Assembly (NCBI RefSeq): GCF_015686655.1 | Contig: NZ_JADPMP010000009.1 | Span: 1-64,000 of the forward strand | Origin: Pontibacter sp. FD36 | GTDB lineage: Bacteria > Bacteroidota > Bacteroidia > Cytophagales > Hymenobacteraceae | DNA length: 64,000 bases | Reading direction: 5' to 3' | Shown here: in pieces, positions 53,111 through 63,016 of the stretch | Layout of the letters: every line of letters starts with the position of its first letter | Numbering within the stretch: position 1 is the first letter of the stretch | The notes under the pieces: generated by a model | Told to the model about the DNA's origin: nothing | Databases searched by the model: none | The model's input: only the letters and a program-made list of their open reading frames with translations | Translations under genes and position numbers: made by a program

Positions 53111-53653
53111 TCAAAACGGCGAATCAAAATCCTGCAACAGCGGCAATACTTCGTCTTTTGGCGACACCAGCGGCTCGACTATACCCCAGTCTATACCAAG
53201 AGCCGGATCGTTCCAGAGAATGCCACTTTCTGATGGCTGGTGATACAGGTTGGTGCATTTGTAAAGGAAGCTGGAATTGTCCTCTAAAGCTATAAAGCCG
53301 TGGGCAAAACCCTCCGGGATATAGAGCATGTTGTGCTGCTCTGCATCGAGTATGCAGGTGGCGTGCTGTCCGTAGGTTGGAGAGTTTTTGCGGAGGTCGA
53401 GCGCCACGTCCAGCGCACGGCCCGAAGCAACGCGCACCAGCTTACCCTGCGCATAAGGCGGCTTCTGGAAATGCAGCCCACGCAATACACCCTTCTTCGA
53501 TACAGATTCGTTGTCCTGCACGAATACCGGGTCGATGCCGAAAGGCTTAAACATGCTGGTATTATAGGTTTCCATAAACCAGCCACGTTCGTCGCGGAAC
53601 ACGCGCGGTATAAACTCGATCAGGCCCTCAATATGATAGGTCTTGTGCTCCAT
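53111..53653 (-). CDS. rfbC: dTDP-4-dehydrorhamnose 3,5-epimerase
   Basis: A 180-residue epimerase of the dTDP-L-rhamnose path. Visible features: FRDERGWFMETYN near residue 20, catalytic His in VLRGLHFQ near 60, VALDLRKNSPTYGQ near 84, the PEGFAHGF loop near 113, and the Asp/Tyr end. Normal length. rfbA, rfbB and rfbD are not nearby, so the path is encoded elsewhere. Product feeds rhamnose or related deoxysugars into surface glycans. Single gene, minus strand. Confidence 0.95.
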   Translation of the reverse strand: MEHKTYHIEGLIEFIPRVFRDERGWFMETYNTSMFKPFGIDPVFVQDNESVSKKGVLRGLHFQKPPYAQGKLVRVASGRALDVALDLRKNSPTYGQHATCILDAEQHNMLYIPEGFAHGFIALEDNSSFLYKCTNLYHQPSESGILWNDPALGIDWGIVEPLVSPKDEVLPLLQDFDSPF

Positions 53654-53866
53654 GGCTGGTGTTAGTGGATAGGCTGTGGCTCTCTTATAAGAGTAGCAAG
53701 TTAGGCTTTTTCCCCTTTCTTCTGAAATTTTTCACCTAACTTGCATCTGTCCTGCATGCGCTTGCAGCGCTATACCTGTCGCCATCCAACCGGGGTCGGG
53801 ACCAATTACGTACACAGACTCAAGCCGAATTTAAGGCTACCAAACCGCTACGCTTAACATCTGACA

Positions 53867-55075
53867 ATGGGTAAACAAAAATACTACGAAACCGCCAAGC
53901 CACAGGAAACCGCCATACTGGTAGCTGTGCCCGGTTATAAGCAAACCGACGAACAAACCAACGAGTACCTCGACGAACTGGCCTTCCTCACCGAAACAGC
54001 CGGCGCCGTCACCATGAAGCGCTTTGTGCAGAAGCTTGACAAGCCCGACACCCGCACCTTTGTGGGTAGCGGCAAACTCGAAGAGATACAGGCTTATGTG
54101 AAAGAGCACAACATCGACATGGTGATCTTTGACGATGACCTGAGCCCTTCGCAGGTGCGCAACATTGAGCGCGAACTGCAGGTCAAGATCGTGGACAGGA
54201 GCTTGCTAATCCTCGACATCTTCGCGCTACGTGCCAAGACGGCACAGGCCCACACCCAAGTGGAACTGGCCCAATACCAGTACCTGCTGCCCCGCCTGAC
54301 CAACCTCTGGACTCACCTTTCCAAGCAAAAGGGTGGTATCGGCATGAAGGGTCCGGGTGAAACCGAGATCGAAACTGACCGTCGTATTGTGCGCGATAAA
54401 ATCTCCTTGCTGCGCGACAGACTGGAGAAGTTCGAGAAGCAAAACTTTGAGCAGCGCAAATCCCGTGCAGGCATGGTGCGTGTGGCATTGGTTGGGTATA
54501 CCAACGTAGGCAAGTCCACACTTATGAATCTGCTCTCCAAGTCCGATGTGTTCGCCGAGAACAAGCTTTTCGCGACAGTAGATGCCACGGTGCGCAAAGT
54601 CGTGCTCGACAACATCCCTTTCCTGCTGTCTGATACGGTAGGGTTCATCCGCAAGCTGCCTACCAAGCTGATTGAGGCCTTTAAGTCCACGCTCGACGAG
54701 ATCCGTGAAGCCGACTTGCTGGTACACGTAGTGGATGTGTCGCACCCTTCTTTTGAAGACCATATTGCGGTAGTGAACGACACCCTGCTGGACATTAAAT
54801 CGGCTGACAAACCGGTGCTGCTGGTATTCAACAAAATAGACCAGTACCTGGAGCAGCGTGAGCAGGAGATGCAGGAAGAAAGCGGGAATAATGAAGAAGG
54901 AGAGCATCATGTACGGCCTTCTATCGAGGATTTGAAAGCTACTTACATGGCGAAGATCCATGCTCCGGCTCTGTTCATATCAGCTACCAACCGCATCAAC
55001 ATCGATGAGTTGCGTGCCGAGCTGCAGCGCCGTGTAGCAGAGATTCATTTTGAGCGCTACCCGAACAACGTGTAA
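53867..55075 (+). CDS. hflX: Ribosome-associated GTPase HflX
   Basis: A 402-residue GTPase that splits stalled or hibernating ribosomes. The N-terminal domain (about residues 10-190) includes HTQVELAQYQYLLPRL and the glycine-rich GPGETEIETDRR linker; the G domain begins near 200 with G1 GYTNVGKST, G3 DTVGF and G4 NKID. An acidic insert near residues 325-350 (EQEMQEESGNNEEGEHH) lies in the G domain and is longer than in most homologues. Single gene. Normal start at ATG 53867. Confidence 0.96.
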   Translation: MGKQKYYETAKPQETAILVAVPGYKQTDEQTNEYLDELAFLTETAGAVTMKRFVQKLDKPDTRTFVGSGKLEEIQAYVKEHNIDMVIFDDDLSPSQVRNIERELQVKIVDRSLLILDIFALRAKTAQAHTQVELAQYQYLLPRLTNLWTHLSKQKGGIGMKGPGETEIETDRRIVRDKISLLRDRLEKFEKQNFEQRKSRAGMVRVALVGYTNVGKSTLMNLLSKSDVFAENKLFATVDATVRKVVLDNIPFLLSDTVGFIRKLPTKLIEAFKSTLDEIREADLLVHVVDVSHPSFEDHIAVVNDTLLDIKSADKPVLLVFNKIDQYLEQREQEMQEESGNNEEGEHHVRPSIEDLKATYMAKIHAPALFISATNRINIDELRAELQRRVAEIHFERYPNNV

Positions 55076-55093
55076 GCCATCTTTAAAACATCA

Positions 55094-55133
55094 GAAAAGG
55101 GGGAATGGTCCGGCAAGGGCTGTTCCCTTTTTG
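55094..55133 (+). terminator. Weak hairpin terminator after hflX
   Basis: AAAAGGGGGAA and GTTCCCTTTTT pair imperfectly around a loop of about 18 bases and end in a T run, about 20 bases after the stop. Confidence 0.55.
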
Positions 55134-55309
55134 TTTTTAAGGGCCTCCTATACCTGTCTATCCTTCAGCTATACCTGCCAAGCCTCCCCCAAAAACAATC
55201 TAAGCTCCGTCCTCACAACAAATTTCCTTTGCTTTCAGTAAACACCTTGCATAGCAACCGTACTATGTACCTGGCGTCTTGCTATACCTTTCTGAAAGAG
55301 AATTACCTT

Positions 55310-55804
55310 ATGAAAACCTTATATATCATGCGTCATGCCAAATCCAGCTGGAAGTTCGAAGAGCTGAGCGACCATGACCGACCACTGAACAAACGCGGCC
55401 GTACTGACGCACCGCTCATGGGACAGGAACTGGCAGCCAACAATGCCCAACTACAACTCATCCTGTCGAGTCCTGCTGTGCGGGCGCTTACCACCGCCAC
55501 GCTGGTAGCCCGCGAGCACGATTACGATGCCGATGATATTGCAGTAAATGATCGTATGTATGGCGCAAGTGCCGAAGAGCTGCTTGAGATAGCCCGCGAA
55601 GCACCCGCCGATGTAGACAGCATGATGATGGTGGGGCACAATGAATCCATTTCAGAGTTTGCCAACATGCTCTCACCCAAACATGTGGCCAGCATGCCAA
55701 CAGCCGGCGTGGTGGCCTTGCGTTTTAACTGCGACAGCTGGTATGACATCAAGCGTGACAATGCCGAGCTATTGTTCTACGATGTACCTAAAAACCACAA
55801 ATAA
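55310..55804 (+). CDS. SixA-like histidine phosphatase
   Basis: A 164-residue phosphatase starting at ATG 55310 (MKTLYIMRHAKSSW); the open frame from 55229 is rejected, as a TACCTTTC -7 element lies at 55285-55292. The catalytic RHA of the histidine-phosphatase family is at residues 8-10, and the second active-site His is in MVGHNESI. Short length and LSDHDRPLNKRG fit SixA, which dephosphorylates phospho-His in signal proteins. Target here unknown. Single gene. Confidence 0.9.
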   Translation: MKTLYIMRHAKSSWKFEELSDHDRPLNKRGRTDAPLMGQELAANNAQLQLILSSPAVRALTTATLVAREHDYDADDIAVNDRMYGASAEELLEIAREAPADVDSMMMVGHNESISEFANMLSPKHVASMPTAGVVALRFNCDSWYDIKRDNAELLFYDVPKNHK

Positions 55805-55816
55805 CACAGCACACCG

Positions 55817-55856
55817 GCATAGCTTACAGGTATAACCCCACACCTGTAAGCTATGC
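55817..55856. terminator. Long perfect hairpin between sixA-like gene and ppk1
   Basis: GCATAGCTTACAGGT and ACCTGTAAGCTATGC are perfect 15-base arms around a 10-base loop, 13 bases after the stop. The left arm runs into CAGGTATA, an imperfect copy of the iterated motif, and ACCTTTATC with no T run follows, so it may be a terminator or an mRNA 3' stabiliser. Confidence 0.75.
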
Positions 55857-55901
55857 TTATACCTTTATCACATTGCTCCGCACCGGGCAACATACAAAAC
55901 C

Positions 55902-57998
55902 ATGGAAACTAATACCGAAGATAAAAAACCAACCACCATACCGCTGATCAACCGCGAACTCAGCTGGTTGGCATTCAACTACCGCGTGCTGCAGGAGGCC
56001 AAAGACCGCACTGTGCCGTTGCTGGAGCGTGTCAAGTTTATGGCTATCTTCTCGGCCAATCTCGACGAGTACTTCAAGGTGCGTGTAGCCACACTCAAGC
56101 GCCTGATCAAGCTCAAAAAGAAAACCCGTGACAAACTCTCCGAGGACCCTGCCGACACATTCGATCAGGTGATGCAGGAGGTAAAACGTCAGCAGGAGGA
56201 ATTCGGAGAGGTGTTCAGAGAAGGCATACTGGCCGACCTGCGCCAGCATCATATCAACCTCCTCACCGAGAACGACCTGAACAAAACGCAGCAGAAGTGG
56301 GTCCGCGAATACTTTGCCGAGCACATACAGCCGCACATCCTGCCACTATTGCTTGACGACACTGAGACGCACTTCTTCCTCAAGGATCAGACCGTATACC
56401 TGGGGGTGCATCTATTCGACCCTAAAAAGAAAGATCTGAAGCCCGAGCGCTTCTCTATGCTCGAAATACCCACTAAGAAGCACGGCAGCCGTTTCGTGAA
56501 GCTCCCTACTGTGGGCAAGCAACGCTATGTGATGTTTCTGGACGATGTGATTCGCTTCTGTCTGCCCGAGCTGTACCCCAACTATACCCGCTTTGAGGCG
56601 CATGCCGTGAAGGTGTCGCGCGATGCTGAACTGGATATTGAGGAAGAAGTGTCAGGCAGCCTGATGGCTAAGATCCAGAAGAGTCTGAAGAAGCGTGAAA
56701 CGGGTTATCCGGCCCGCCTCCTGTACGACCCTGTCACACCAAGGCCAATGCTCGAAGCCATTATGGCGCACACGGGCATATCAGAAGATGAACTGGTGGA
56801 AGGCAGCAAGTACCACAACTTCCGTGACTTCTTTCAGTTCCCGGACTTCAACCTGCCCGACCTCAAGTACACGCCACAGCCTACGCTGGTGAATCCGCTT
56901 CTGGAAAAAGAAGAAAGCCTGATCGAGGCCATGAAAAAGCAGGACTACCTGGTACACTACCCGTACCAATCCTTTGGCTACGTCCTGCGCCTATTCGATG
57001 AAGCTGCCAAAGACCCGAAAGTGACCGCCATGAGCGCTACTTTATACCGCGTAGCTGATAATTCAGCCATTGCCAAGTCGCTGGTCAAAGCTGCCAAGAA
57101 TGGAAAACTTGTTACGGTAGTGGTGGAGCTAAAAGCCCGCTTTGATGAAGAGTCTAACATCTTCTGGGCAGGTAAGCTGCAGAAGGCCGGCGCCAATGTG
57201 ATACTGGGTTTGCCTGATCTCAAGGTACATACCAAGCTGGGCCTGATCACCCGCAACGAAGACGGCAAACTGGTGAACTACGCCTACCTAAGTACCGGCA
57301 ATTACAATGAAGACACTTCTAAGATCTACGCTGATCACGCCCTCTTTACATCACATAAAGACATCACGCAGGATGTGGAGCAGGTATTCAACTTCTTCAT
57401 CGATCGCCAGCATGACAAAAAGTTTAAGAAACTGCTGATGGCGCCCATCAACATGCGGGACCGCTTTGTGGAGATGATCAACCGGGAAATCAAAAATGCC
57501 CGTAAAGGCAAGCCTGCCTCTATGATCCTCAAGATGAATGCCCTGCAGGACGAGCGCATGATCAGGAAACTGTATGCCGCCAGCCAGGCCGGTGTGAAGA
57601 TAGATCTTTTGGTGCGGGGCATTTGCTGCCTGGTGCCGGGCGTAGAGGGGCTGAGTGAGAACATCCGGGTGCGCAGCATCGTGGACCGTTATCTGGAGCA
57701 TGCGCGGGTATACATCTTCCACAACAATGGCAAAGAGGAGTACTATGTGGCCTCGGCTGACTGGATGGTCCGAAACCTAAGCCGCCGGGTGGAAGTGGCT
57801 TTCCCTATCCTGCAGAAAGATCTGATCCAGGAATTGCGTACGATCATCGACTTTCAGCTGGCCGACGACACCAAGGCCCGCGATATCGACAACAGCTATG
57901 TAGAGCAGGCAAGCCCTACCCATATCCGATCACAGTATGCTACCTACGAGTATCTGCACAGCCTGATCCCGGCAGATATGGAACCGGCAAGCAAATAG
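55902..57998 (+). CDS. ppk1: Polyphosphate kinase 1
   Basis: A 698-residue kinase that makes inorganic polyphosphate from ATP at the inner membrane. Landmarks: RELSWLAFNYRVLQEA near residue 18, the N-terminal four-helix and head domains, the first catalytic His in LKVHTKLGLITR near 441, YLSTGNYNEDTSKIY after it, and the second His in RVYIFHNNGKEEYYV near 600. Full length. The spacer after ppk1 ends in a terminator with an iterated-motif loop; the gene itself lacks CTATACCT. Confidence 0.97.
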   Translation: METNTEDKKPTTIPLINRELSWLAFNYRVLQEAKDRTVPLLERVKFMAIFSANLDEYFKVRVATLKRLIKLKKKTRDKLSEDPADTFDQVMQEVKRQQEEFGEVFREGILADLRQHHINLLTENDLNKTQQKWVREYFAEHIQPHILPLLLDDTETHFFLKDQTVYLGVHLFDPKKKDLKPERFSMLEIPTKKHGSRFVKLPTVGKQRYVMFLDDVIRFCLPELYPNYTRFEAHAVKVSRDAELDIEEEVSGSLMAKIQKSLKKRETGYPARLLYDPVTPRPMLEAIMAHTGISEDELVEGSKYHNFRDFFQFPDFNLPDLKYTPQPTLVNPLLEKEESLIEAMKKQDYLVHYPYQSFGYVLRLFDEAAKDPKVTAMSATLYRVADNSAIAKSLVKAAKNGKLVTVVVELKARFDEESNIFWAGKLQKAGANVILGLPDLKVHTKLGLITRNEDGKLVNYAYLSTGNYNEDTSKIYADHALFTSHKDITQDVEQVFNFFIDRQHDKKFKKLLMAPINMRDRFVEMINREIKNARKGKPASMILKMNALQDERMIRKLYAASQAGVKIDLLVRGICCLVPGVEGLSENIRVRSIVDRYLEHARVYIFHNNGKEEYYVASADWMVRNLSRRVEVAFPILQKDLIQELRTIIDFQLADDTKARDIDNSYVEQASPTHIRSQYATYEYLHSLIPADMEPASK

Positions 57999-58019
57999 GA
58001 GTAGCGCCTGCAAAGCAAT

Positions 58020-58056
58020 AAAGCCCGACTCGCTATACCTGCAAGTCGGGCTTTGC
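58020..58056. terminator. Terminator after ppk1, loop is an iterated motif
   Basis: Perfect arms AAAGCCCGACT and AGTCGGGCTTT between convergent genes. The loop is CGCTATACCTGCA, a perfect copy of GCTATACCTG. Confidence 0.88.
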
Positions 58057-58076
58057 CATACCTATACCTGAGTTTC

Positions 58077-59126
58077 TTAACGGTTCTGACTACGCTCCAG
58101 CAGTTTGCGGGGCGGTACTGCATAGAGTTCTATACCGATGTAGCCTGCGCCAGCCAGGGTATTGGTGATCAGCTCATCGCGAGAGCCTACTACGTCAAAA
58201 GCCCGGTGGCGGTAGTACTGCCTAAATCCGCCTTCCACGGCAAACCACAGGAAGTCATAGATCTCCTGCTCCAGTCGCAACAGGGCCTTAATGTCGGTGC
58301 GGCGCAGCTCGATGTCGTTGAACTGCGAGAGCGGCGGTTCGCTGGCGTAGAGGTTGTAGCTGGCACCCTCAATGCGGTAGCCAGTATAGAGCAGTGTTTT
58401 TTCGGACACATTGTAGCGCACCCGCAGGTTAGCCGGGAAGATGGATTCTACGCCCCAGCGATCGTTAAAGGTACGGTTGTACATAATGCCCGGGTAGATG
58501 CGTTGCCGCCCGAAGGTATAGCCAAGCTGCAGACCCACACCCCAGGCAAAGTCAGGGCTGCGTTTCCAGCCATAGGCCAGGTCCACGGTTGTTTTCAGGT
58601 AGTCTGATACATTGACATTGTCGCGGGTATAGTCCCCGTTCAGTTCACCTTTTGCACGCACCAGCATAAACCGCACATCGTCAAACGAGTGCAGGAAGGC
58701 CAGCTGTAGTCCCAGGCTCTTTAAGTTTCTATCCTCCAGGTTGCGGTACAGGCTGTAGGAAGCCGGTGATACATTCTCGAAGTTGAACTCCTCAAATTTG
58801 TGGTCTATACCCAGGATCAGCTTGTTGTTGGGCTTGTTCATGATAGGAGCCAGTGCCCGCACAAAAAACTTATTGTGCCGCCGTACCCGCGCACGCCCGT
58901 TGCCCACCTCCGGGTGATCTGACTCCGACTCCATATCGAACTGCGGCAGGCGCTCATAGCCGATCACAATGCCCCGGCTTCTGCCCATACCCCGCACCCC
59001 CGGGCTGGCGTAATCTATCGTTTGCTTCTGCACATCCATCAGGTCCCGTTCAGTTTCCTGGGCTAGTGCTTGTTCTCCTATCAGGAGCAAAGGTATAAGG
59101 AGTAACTTCGGAAGTATTAGTTTCAT
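58077..59126 (-). CDS. DUF6268-like outer membrane beta-barrel protein
   Basis: A 349-residue exported protein with a signal peptide ending QALAQE near residue 23. The mature part has many short Gly/Tyr/Arg strands (GWKRSPDFAWGVGLQLGY, LLYTGYRIEGASYNLY) like a large beta-barrel, and a family label DUF6268 fits by memory. The tail (PPRKLLERSQNR) lacks a terminal Phe. It lies 80 bases downstream of the phosphoesterase fusion on the same strand, with a hairpin between them, so cotranscription is uncertain. Confidence 0.75.
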   Translation of the reverse strand: MKLILPKLLLIPLLLIGEQALAQETERDLMDVQKQTIDYASPGVRGMGRSRGIVIGYERLPQFDMESESDHPEVGNGRARVRRHNKFFVRALAPIMNKPNNKLILGIDHKFEEFNFENVSPASYSLYRNLEDRNLKSLGLQLAFLHSFDDVRFMLVRAKGELNGDYTRDNVNVSDYLKTTVDLAYGWKRSPDFAWGVGLQLGYTFGRQRIYPGIMYNRTFNDRWGVESIFPANLRVRYNVSEKTLLYTGYRIEGASYNLYASEPPLSQFNDIELRRTDIKALLRLEQEIYDFLWFAVEGGFRQYYRHRAFDVVGSRDELITNTLAGAGYIGIELYAVPPRKLLERSQNR

Positions 59127-59155
59127 AGTTTGTGGCTAGTTACATAGCGTTAAAT

Positions 59156-59183
59156 GCAAAAAGTGCCTGCATTGCGGCACCTT
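59156..59183 (-). terminator. Terminator of the phosphoesterase-barrel gene
   Basis: On the minus strand GGTGCC and GGCACTTTTT arms around GCAATGCA, 24 bases past the stop codon. Confidence 0.65.
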
Positions 59184-59206
59184 CTGCTATACGTCTTTCG
59201 ATTTTT

Positions 59207-62200
59207 TTAGAATAAGAAGCCGAAGCTTAATGTCCACAGCCTTTCCACGTCGCCTTTGGCATAGGTCAGTACAATCACGTTCTTCTGCATGATATCAGCC
59301 CACACGCCCCCGCCGATGCCCGTGTGCAAACTGCGGAAGAAGGCAGAGTCACGCTCACCGTCGTAGTACACTCGGCCTACATCATACAAGCCCAACACGC
59401 CCAGTCGGCCCGGCGTCAGGTATAGGTTGAAGTCGAAAAGCGACAGGCGAGCCTCGGCATTGGCAAAGATCGCGCTGCGGCCCGGGAAACGGGTACGGCG
59501 GTAGCCGCGCATGTTGTCCATACCGCCCAGCGTGTTAGCCTGATAGAAGCGGAAGTCGCCGAAGTTATGCGCTGCCCCCAGACGCCCCGCCCAGGTTAGT
59601 TGGAATGGGAAGTTAGGTGTCAGGTAGAAGGCGAACTCAGAGCTTACATGGGTATAGCTGAGTCCTTCGCCGTCTGTCTGCTTGTTGTAACTCAGGCGGT
59701 TGTGCAGGCGCATGCCGATGCGCGGGTTCTTCTGATTGCCCTCGCCCAGTACGTCCAGATCAGCAAAAGCCATCAGACCCACATAATGCTGCGACTCAAA
59801 GCGGTCCTGCTCAAAGTCATAGGTCCCCGGTTCTAAACGGCCATTCATTGCCTCGTTCACCAGGTAAGTGTCTTGCTCAGAGTTCACCACCCGGAAGCGG
59901 TCGTAAGTCGGACCTATACCGATTTTGAAGAATGGCGCTAAGTTGTTGTTGAGCGTCGCCCCTACGTTCACCCGCTTAAACCGGACACGGTAAAAGGAGT
60001 CATCCAGCCCGTCCTGCTGTCGGGTATCGTTGCCGTAGCCGTAGAAGTTGCGCTGGTACTGCGGCCCCTGTATGGCGGCGTTTACCCCGATGTTCCAGTT
60101 GCCGAATACCTGCCGGATATCACCGGCATAGCGCACGTTAAAGGAGTTGGTGTAAAAGGCGTAATTTCCCTCCAGCAGATGCTCTGCAGCATAAGGCGAT
60201 TTGCGGAACTTATGTGTGCGTGCCAGTACCCCTGCCCCTATAAACAGCCCGTCATCCACGTTATATTCCAGGGACAAACGAGGGCCCAGGTAAGGCAATT
60301 TGTGATTATCACGGTCATAGAAGTTCACATCCGGACTGATGCTGGTTTGGTCTTTTGTTTCTGGCCCGAAGTTGAACACGTTGCCCTCCTTCGTGTCATA
60401 TACCACTGTGTGCCGTCTAAGACCGGCCACGCGTGAGTTATCGGTGATCACATCTTCGTCGTTGCCACCGATAATGCGCACCACTATCCCTTTGTTCACA
60501 TCCCCGTTCACCTCAAACATATCTTTGCCACGCTGCCCGTACAGGCGCAGTTCCTTTGTTTCGGAGGTATAGAAGGTGCGTTTGTACAGAGTGTCACGCA
60601 GTTCACCTTCTTTGTTGATCTTGTATACCGTCAGGTGCGTTTCCTCGTCGTTCAGGCGGTTCACCACAAAGTGCTCGTGCTTGTCGCTGCCGGCTACATC
60701 CACCATTTCTGAGATGTGCTCGTAGTAAGCCTCAGCCGCTTGCGGCAGCTTGTCGCGGCGGGAGCGCAACTTGGCTTTGATCTCATCGCCTGAGATAGCC
60801 TGCACTTCTGGCGGCCACTGGCTGATGGCCTCTTCTATCACCTGATCCGTCACGCCTGCTTTTATCTCCTCGGCAATGCGAATCCAGTCCTGTCGCGTGA
60901 TGGCTGGCGTAAAGGAGCGGTCGATGGTGAGGGCACTCAGGTTGAGGCCTACTATGTCGCGGTAATCATGATCGAAGTTCTGCACGTTGCGCACGCCCCA
61001 CTTGCGGGTGGCCAGCCAGGGTATAAGGCCATCTGCTTTGAAAAACACCTGGTCACGGTCTTCGGGTACCGGGATGTATACCTTGCCACTGTCGGTCTTC
61101 TCCTCTTTCCAGCGCCACTGTCCCTCGTGACGGTCCCAGTCACCTACCAGCATGTCGAACAGGCGGGCCCGCACGAATTCCTGCTGATTTATCTGATTGT
61201 CGTTGTCCTGCCGCAGTTCTTTCAGCACCTTGTCAGTACCCACCAGGTTTTCGGCAAAGCCCAGGCTCTCTACATCCTCGTGGTTTTCGTCAGCGTCTTC
61301 TTCCAGAAAGGCCAGTGTATTGCTGAACTCATCCATGTACTGGCGCAGGTAGGGCGTCTGGGGAATGTATACCAACTTGGGATTGGTATGAAACACGCCT
61401 GCGGCATCCGCCAGAGGAGGTATAGCCAGTGCACCATAAGGGTGCTGGGCTGATACCTGGTCCTGTAGCAGTGCCTTGGCGGCGGTCTGGCGCAGGTACT
61501 CCGGCAAGGCCATCGTCGGATCTTTGTCAACGGTACGCAAGGTATATTCCCGGGCATCCGGGTTGCGCACTTTCAGGGAAGCGGTCTGTTTGCCTCCACC
61601 CTTCTGGTAAGGGGTGAGTCCACCCATTTCGTTGCGCATGTCCAGCAAAGGCACCTCTACAGGGGTGGCCCATTCGCGGCGGTAGTGTTCACCTAGCAGC
61701 GTGCGACGCAGCCCTCTGGCGGTGTAGTCATCATTGGCAGCGACTACAATGGTGCTGTCGGCGTAGTTGGTCTCATCGACCACAGCTCCTCTCTTGCGGC
61801 GGGGCTCCTTGGCGTAGAGCGGCGTCCGGAAAGTCATGGTGCCCTCCGAGCCATCGCCCACCGGCGTCCAGTACTCTACCCAGGCTTCTCCGTTTTCATA
61901 GTACAGCAGTTTGGCAAAGCCTTTTACTTCGTGGGTATACATGGCTGTGCCACCCGGCTTAACATGCTGCGTCTTGCAGCCCGAGCCACTTACGATGTGC
62001 GTCAGGTTATTGTACTTGTAGTGCTGCAACGAGTGCTCGTGCCCTGCGGCGTACACGATGTTATCATACTTGTCAAATATGTTGAGCAGCCCTTCGATAT
62101 AAGCCGTGTAGCGTGGGTGCGGAATATCCTGCAGGATGCCGCCGTACTTTCGGGCGAAAGGATAGATGGACCCGATCACAGGCAGCGGCAGGTAGATCCA

Positions 62201-63016
62201 GTCGCGCAGCATGGTGAGGGGGAACACGTGATCTTTCAGGGTGAAAAAGCCGCCGTGATTTCCACGGGTAAACAAAGGGTGGTGCGCTACAACCACGATG
62301 TTAGAGCCCTGGTGCTTCTCAATAATGTCTTCGAGCTTCACCAGCAAGTCGGCCTCTGTAGAGGCCCAGCAGTTGCTGCCGGCACCATAAGGGCGCTCCC
62401 AGGGGTGCAGCCACCACTCAGAGTCGAGCGCAATCAGTACCACGTCATCGCTTATTTTCACCTCATAAGGGCCAGGGCAAGCATCACCTGGTACGTAAAA
62501 ATCGCCGCCTACCACTATGCCTTCTTCGGTGAGGTACTCGTTCACGTAGTTTTGCTGGCGCACCACATACTCTATACCTCCGCGGCCGCTGTGGTTCCAG
62601 TCGTGGTTGCCCGGGATCATGTACTTCTCTCCTTTATAGCCCCGCAGCACATCGAGCTGTGCATTGAGGCGCTGCTCCGATACTTCCCGGTCGTAACGAC
62701 CCGGCTCAGGCAGGCCGTTGTGGTACACATTGTCACCCAAAAAGATGGTCGCGCTCTGTGCCCCCACTTCGTTCATCTGCTTTTGCATGAGCTTCAGCGA
62801 AGGCTCCTGCTCCTTTAAGTCAGGAGCGCCCACGTCACCGATCAGGAACACGGTGTAGTTTACTTTGTTGTCGGGTTTGGGCTCATTCTGCTCCCAGTTG
62901 AGCACGTCACGGCTGTAGTAAGGTTTTTTAGTGGCACAGGCCTGCAGGAGTACTAAGAAGAAGCCCACAGCCAGGGGGCGCAGGATAACAGAAATAAGGT
63001 AAAGACGGTTTTTCAT
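59207..63016 (-). CDS. Lipoprotein metallophosphoesterase fused to Omp85/BamA-like beta-barrel
   Basis: A 1269-residue outer-membrane protein. The lipobox VLLQAC places lipid on Cys27. Residues about 50-345 are a calcineurin-type phosphoesterase with all metal motifs: IGDVGAPD, FLGDNVYHNG, IPGNHDWN, VVVAHHPLF and AAGHEHSLQ. A middle region of about 450 residues has GDWDRHEGQWRW and resembles surface-antigen linkers. From about 920 on are barrel strands, with IGGGVWADIM and the ending LSFGFLF with terminal Phe. Such fusions occur in Bacteroidota; the substrate is unknown. It would hydrolyse phosphoesters at the cell surface or periplasm. Confidence 0.9.
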   Translation of the reverse strand: MKNRLYLISVILRPLAVGFFLVLLQACATKKPYYSRDVLNWEQNEPKPDNKVNYTVFLIGDVGAPDLKEQEPSLKLMQKQMNEVGAQSATIFLGDNVYHNGLPEPGRYDREVSEQRLNAQLDVLRGYKGEKYMIPGNHDWNHSGRGGIEYVVRQQNYVNEYLTEEGIVVGGDFYVPGDACPGPYEVKISDDVVLIALDSEWWLHPWERPYGAGSNCWASTEADLLVKLEDIIEKHQGSNIVVVAHHPLFTRGNHGGFFTLKDHVFPLTMLRDWIYLPLPVIGSIYPFARKYGGILQDIPHPRYTAYIEGLLNIFDKYDNIVYAAGHEHSLQHYKYNNLTHIVSGSGCKTQHVKPGGTAMYTHEVKGFAKLLYYENGEAWVEYWTPVGDGSEGTMTFRTPLYAKEPRRKRGAVVDETNYADSTIVVAANDDYTARGLRRTLLGEHYRREWATPVEVPLLDMRNEMGGLTPYQKGGGKQTASLKVRNPDAREYTLRTVDKDPTMALPEYLRQTAAKALLQDQVSAQHPYGALAIPPLADAAGVFHTNPKLVYIPQTPYLRQYMDEFSNTLAFLEEDADENHEDVESLGFAENLVGTDKVLKELRQDNDNQINQQEFVRARLFDMLVGDWDRHEGQWRWKEEKTDSGKVYIPVPEDRDQVFFKADGLIPWLATRKWGVRNVQNFDHDYRDIVGLNLSALTIDRSFTPAITRQDWIRIAEEIKAGVTDQVIEEAISQWPPEVQAISGDEIKAKLRSRRDKLPQAAEAYYEHISEMVDVAGSDKHEHFVVNRLNDEETHLTVYKINKEGELRDTLYKRTFYTSETKELRLYGQRGKDMFEVNGDVNKGIVVRIIGGNDEDVITDNSRVAGLRRHTVVYDTKEGNVFNFGPETKDQTSISPDVNFYDRDNHKLPYLGPRLSLEYNVDDGLFIGAGVLARTHKFRKSPYAAEHLLEGNYAFYTNSFNVRYAGDIRQVFGNWNIGVNAAIQGPQYQRNFYGYGNDTRQQDGLDDSFYRVRFKRVNVGATLNNNLAPFFKIGIGPTYDRFRVVNSEQDTYLVNEAMNGRLEPGTYDFEQDRFESQHYVGLMAFADLDVLGEGNQKNPRIGMRLHNRLSYNKQTDGEGLSYTHVSSEFAFYLTPNFPFQLTWAGRLGAAHNFGDFRFYQANTLGGMDNMRGYRRTRFPGRSAIFANAEARLSLFDFNLYLTPGRLGVLGLYDVGRVYYDGERDSAFFRSLHTGIGGGVWADIMQKNVIVLTYAKGDVERLWTLSFGFLF

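Noticed and set aside
61931..62818. 295-residue plus-strand frame
   Set aside because: Antisense to the phosphoesterase domain with complete metal motifs.
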